7,956 bases of DNA, from contig JACPZJ010000158.1 in NCBI GenBank assembly GCA_016195585.1, positions 1-7,956 on the forward strand. Reading direction: 5' to 3'. The notes below the pieces were generated by a model, which was not told the DNA's origin, did not search any database, and worked only from the letters and a program-made list of their open reading frames with translations. The position numbers and the translations under genes were made by a program. This DNA is from Nitrospirota bacterium (GTDB lineage Bacteria > Nitrospirota > CAKKRA01 > 9FT-COMBO-42-15). Shown here piece after piece: positions 5,523-7,956 of this stretch (the first letter of the stretch is position 1; each line of letters starts with the position of its first letter).

Positions 5523-6050
5523 ATGGGAATTTTAGAAAGAAAAGACCGCGAAAAGAAAAAGATGCGAGGCCTTATTCTTAAAACAGCGATGAAGCTGTTT
5601 CTTGAGGAGGGTTTTGAAAATGTCACCGTCCGCCGTATAGCAGAGAGGATTGAGTACAGCCCTGCTGCGATTTACCTTTACTATAAAGATAAAGATGAAA
5701 TCCTATATGCTATCCATGAAATCGGTTTTGAAAAGCTTTATAAACAGCAGCAAACCATACTCTCCATAAAAAATCCATGGAAACGGCTCAAAAAACACGG
5801 GAGCAACTACATTAATTTTGCATTAGAAAATCATGAATACTATGATCTCATGTTCATTATGAGAGGGCCGGCTAAAAAGATAAAGGAAAAAGAGGAGTGG
5901 GAAATTGGGTTGCGCTCTTTTGAATTTCTTAAGAAGAATATTAATGAATGCATTAAGGCAGGATATTTATCAAAGGTAAATCTTGATGTTGCAGCATTTG
6001 CATTTTGGTCCCTTACCCATGGCATTGCATCGCGCTTGATTTTGTGCTAA
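5523..6050 (+). CDS. TetR/AcrR-family transcriptional regulator, shortened C-terminus
   Basis: A DNA-binding repressor of the TetR family, 175 residues from the ATG chosen. The N-terminal domain (about 1-62) has the family pattern: MGILERKDREKKKMRGLIL, then TAMKLFLEEGFENVTVRRIA, then the recognition region AERIEYSPAAIYLYYKDKDE (40-59). The all-helical C-terminal ligand/dimer domain follows, with YINFALENHEYYDLMFIM and a late WSLTHGIASRLIL block. Homologues usually run on for roughly 20-30 residues (one more helix) after this HGIAS-type motif, whereas here TAA follows LILC at once. TTG at 5502 and ATG at 5508 are possible earlier in-frame starts. ATG 5523 is preferred because MGIxERKxRE is the usual N-terminus, although none of the three has a strong ribosome binding site. 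It lies 25 bases before the exporter permease and is likely its local repressor. Confidence 0.88.
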   Translation: MGILERKDREKKKMRGLILKTAMKLFLEEGFENVTVRRIAERIEYSPAAIYLYYKDKDEILYAIHEIGFEKLYKQQQTILSIKNPWKRLKKHGSNYINFALENHEYYDLMFIMRGPAKKIKEKEEWEIGLRSFEFLKKNINECIKAGYLSKVNLDVAAFAFWSLTHGIASRLILC

Positions 6051-6075
6051 AAAGCATGGTCAGAAAAAAATAATT

Positions 6076-7203
6076 ATGGTCTCTATAGCAAGAAAAAACC
6101 TATTTCACGATAAGATAAGGTTTATCATTACACTGATTGGCGTCACCTTTTCTGTTGTGCTTATCTTTGCGCAGGTAGGGATATATCTCGGCTTTATGCA
6201 GAATGCCTCTGTTATAATTGATAATACTGATGCTGATATCTGGATTACATCAAAGAACACGCCAAATTTTGACTGGGCGCAGGCATTCCCTGAGACAAAA
6301 ATCAATCTTGTGCGGGAGACAAAGGGTATTCTCCATGCTGAAAAATTCATCCTCGCATGGGGAATGATGAAACGAAAAGAAGGCGGAACAGAGCAGGTAG
6401 AGATAATTGGCTACAATCCCGATTCAGGCATGGGAGGGCCATGGAACATGAGGGAAGGCAAGGCATCAGATGTTAAAGGCGGCAAATATATTATTGTTGA
6501 TGAATCTGCAAAAAAAAAGATTGGTGAGTTCAACATAGGCGATGAAAGAGAGGTTATGAATCAGAAGGTAAAAGTTATTGGCATGACCACAGGGATAAAA
6601 TCATTCACAACTGCGCCATTTATCTTTGCCTCTTATAACACAGCAAAGAGCCTTGCCTCATATATCAGGGCAGATAATACGGTCTTTATACTTATAAAAA
6701 CAGAGCCTGCTGAAGATGTCCATGAGATAGTCCAGAGATTAAAAGAGAGGCTAAAAGGTGTAGATGTCTACACAAGCAGGCAGTTTTCAAACAGGACAAG
6801 GTGGTACTGGACAGTTGAAACAGGCATGGGCATGGGTTTTCTCATGACTGCATTTATGGGCTTTGCAATAGGCATAGTGATTGTCGGCCAGACCATTTAT
6901 ACATCTACAATAGAGCATTTAAGAGAGTATGGCACGCTAAAGGCAATTGGAGCAAATAACTTTTTTATATATAAGATAATCTTTGAGCAGGCGATTGTAA
7001 ATGCAGTCATCGGCTATATTGTGGGATTGGTTATAACACAGTTTCTGATTAAGGGATATGAGAAGACAGGCCTTGCCATGATTATACCAAATTATCTGAT
7101 AGTTGCTGTCTTTTTTCTTACTATACTGATGTGCGTCTTTGCGTCATTCATATCCATAAGAAAGGCAACAAAGATAGACCCTGCAATTGTATTTAAGGTT
7201 TAA
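6076..7203 (+). CDS. ABC exporter permease, DevC-like (MacB/FtsX superfamily)
   Basis: A 375-residue inner-membrane permease with the four-helix MacB/FtsX layout. TM1 is at about 15-38, followed by a large periplasmic domain of roughly 210 residues (including IIGYNPDSGMGGPWN at 110-124). TM2 is at about 252-274, TM3 at about 304-325 and TM4 at about 338-360. The N-terminus SIARKNLFHDKIRF and the EYGTLKAIGA coupling motif (284-293), which contacts the ATPase, are typical of the DevC family. DevC works with an ATPase (DevA type) and a membrane-fusion protein (DevB type) to export lipids, glycolipids or other compounds across the Gram-negative envelope. The substrate is not predictable here. The length is close to the DevC norm and the gene is intact. 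The start ATG 6076 has only a poor ribosome binding site, so coupling to the upstream TetR gene is possible. Confidence 0.9.
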   Translation: MVSIARKNLFHDKIRFIITLIGVTFSVVLIFAQVGIYLGFMQNASVIIDNTDADIWITSKNTPNFDWAQAFPETKINLVRETKGILHAEKFILAWGMMKRKEGGTEQVEIIGYNPDSGMGGPWNMREGKASDVKGGKYIIVDESAKKKIGEFNIGDEREVMNQKVKVIGMTTGIKSFTTAPFIFASYNTAKSLASYIRADNTVFILIKTEPAEDVHEIVQRLKERLKGVDVYTSRQFSNRTRWYWTVETGMGMGFLMTAFMGFAIGIVIVGQTIYTSTIEHLREYGTLKAIGANNFFIYKIIFEQAIVNAVIGYIVGLVITQFLIKGYEKTGLAMIIPNYLIVAVFFLTILMCVFASFISIRKATKIDPAIVFKV

Positions 7204-7204
7204 A

Positions 7205-7903
7205 ATGGAAGAAAATAATATTGAAGTAAAAAGATTGAAAAAGATTTACCATGAAGCCTCTGTTGAAGTCATGGCGGTAGATGATGTATCATTTGATGTA
7301 AAGAGCAGCGAGGTCGTTGCTGTCATGGGGCCGTCAGGAAGTGGCAAGACAACACTGCTTTCTATAATGGGATGTATCCTGAGGCCAACAAGCGGGGAGG
7401 TGATAATAAAGGGGATCAAAACACATGAGTTGGATGAACACTCTCTGCCAGAGATTAGAAATAAATACATTGGCTTTATCTTTCAGGCATTTAATCTTTT
7501 TCCTGCCTTAACTGCATTGGAGAATGTTGAGGTATCATTAAATCTTAAAGGCATAAAAGGGAAAAAGGCAAAGGAAGAGGCAAGGCAATTATTAGAAAGG
7601 GTCGGGCTAAAAGACAGGGTGGATTTCCTGCCAATGGACTTAAGCGGAGGACAGAAGCAGCGTGTATCCATTGCAAGGGCATTGGCAAACAGGCCGTCTA
7701 TTATTTTGGCAGACGAGCCGACAGGAAATTTAGATTCAAAAACAGGACATTCTGTTATAGAATTGCTGCGAGACCTTTCTATTAAAGAAAAAAGTTCTGT
7801 TGTGATTGTTACACACGACAGCCGTATAATGGATATGTCAGACAGGGTGCTTTATCTGGAAGATGGAAGATTGAAAAACGGCGTTAATTCCAAAAAAAGG
7901 TGA
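7205..7903 (+). CDS. ABC transporter ATP-binding protein, MacB/LolD/DevA type
   Basis: A 232-residue cytoplasmic ATPase that energises the adjacent permease. All nucleotide-binding motifs are intact: Walker A GPSGSGKTT (42-50), Q-loop glutamine Q94 in FIFQAFNLFPALTA, the signature LSGGQKQR (146-153), Walker B IILADEP (166-172) with the D-loop GNLDS just after it, and the H-loop histidine H204 in VIVTHD. LFPALTALENVE and DEPTGNLD place it in the MacB/LolD/FtsE family of short exporter ATPases. The ATG at 7205 lies one base after the permease stop and is served by AAGG (7195-7198) inside the permease 3' end, indicating translational coupling. An upstream in-frame TTG (7187) lies within the permease gene and is less likely. 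The pairing with a DevC-like permease suggests a DevA role. Confidence 0.94.
   Translation: MEENNIEVKRLKKIYHEASVEVMAVDDVSFDVKSSEVVAVMGPSGSGKTTLLSIMGCILRPTSGEVIIKGIKTHELDEHSLPEIRNKYIGFIFQAFNLFPALTALENVEVSLNLKGIKGKKAKEEARQLLERVGLKDRVDFLPMDLSGGQKQRVSIARALANRPSIILADEPTGNLDSKTGHSVIELLRDLSIKEKSSVVIVTHDSRIMDMSDRVLYLEDGRLKNGVNSKKR
7898..7903 (+). promoter_or_regulatory. Ribosome binding site of the gene at the right edge
   Basis: AGGTGA overlaps the stop codon of the ATPase gene and lies nine bases before a TTG start at 7913. The position supports a translationally coupled next gene. Confidence 0.55.
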
Positions 7904-7912
7904 GAATAAAAA

Positions 7913-7956
7913 TTGAAAAATAAATTTGCAATTTTTTTAATTATAATTTTAATAAG
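7913..7956 (+). CDS. Start of a membrane-anchored protein, probably the exporter membrane-fusion subunit (partial)
   Basis: From a TTG at 7913 the frame reads MKNKFAIFLIIILI before the window ends, two lysines followed by an unbroken hydrophobic stretch, as in a signal anchor. It begins nine bases after the ATPase stop with a good ribosome binding site (AGGTGA). An HlyD/DevB-type membrane-fusion protein is the usual third member of permease-ATPase exporter operons of this kind and has just such an N-terminus. The identity is inferred from position, since only 14 codons are visible. Confidence 0.5.
   Translation, partial: MKNKFAIFLIIILI

Overview
The window (about 8 kb, AT-rich) looks like chromosomal sequence from a Gram-negative bacterium. 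The Gram-negative call rests on a DevC-type ABC exporter whose ATPase gene is followed by what looks like the start of an inner-membrane-anchored partner. The class I (4Fe-4S) two-subunit fumarase, LeuD-type aconitase/isopropylmalate isomerase small subunit, LDH-like malate dehydrogenase and cobalamin-binding radical SAM protein suggest an anaerobic or microaerophilic lineage, for example Nitrospirota- or Desulfobacterota-like. The lineage is inference only.

Layout. Positions 1-177 are an upstream region with a near-consensus promoter whose predicted start point falls almost on the next start codon. Positions 178-1572 (+) encode a B12-binding radical SAM protein of unknown substrate. Converging on it is a minus-strand TCA-cycle operon, read from 5157 down to about 1576: a LeuD-like hydro-lyase small subunit, NADP-type isocitrate dehydrogenase (icd), malate dehydrogenase (mdh), class I fumarase alpha subunit (fumA), and a possible 59-codon unknown ORF overlapping the end of fumA. 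Ribosome binding sites and short spacings support co-transcription from a strong promoter at 5351-5379. The mdh-fumA gap (2567-2653) holds two repeat-like elements. Positions 5158-5522 are a divergent regulatory region with two back-to-back promoters and several inverted repeats. Positions 5523-7956 (+) are a second operon: a TetR-family regulator, a DevC-like permease, a MacB/LolD-type ATPase, and the first codons of a membrane-anchored protein cut by the window edge, probably the membrane-fusion subunit.

How the genes work together. LeuD-like protein (citrate/isocitrate isomerisation if it pairs with an aconitase-type large subunit), Icd, Mdh and FumA cover the two flanks of a TCA cycle run oxidatively or reductively. 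The obligate partners of two of them, a LeuC/aconitase large subunit and the fumarase beta subunit, are not encoded here. The TetR gene probably controls the exporter operon, and perhaps the divergent TCA operon as well.

The most noteworthy anomaly is in icd. About 33 residues are missing in frame between the KANIMKYSDGLFL motif and the YDVLVLPNLYGD motif, which removes the segment carrying a catalytic, metal-binding aspartate of this family. No CRISPR array, tRNA, rRNA or insertion sequence was seen. I found no convincing previously undescribed multi-gene system; the unusual items are listed as separate findings.
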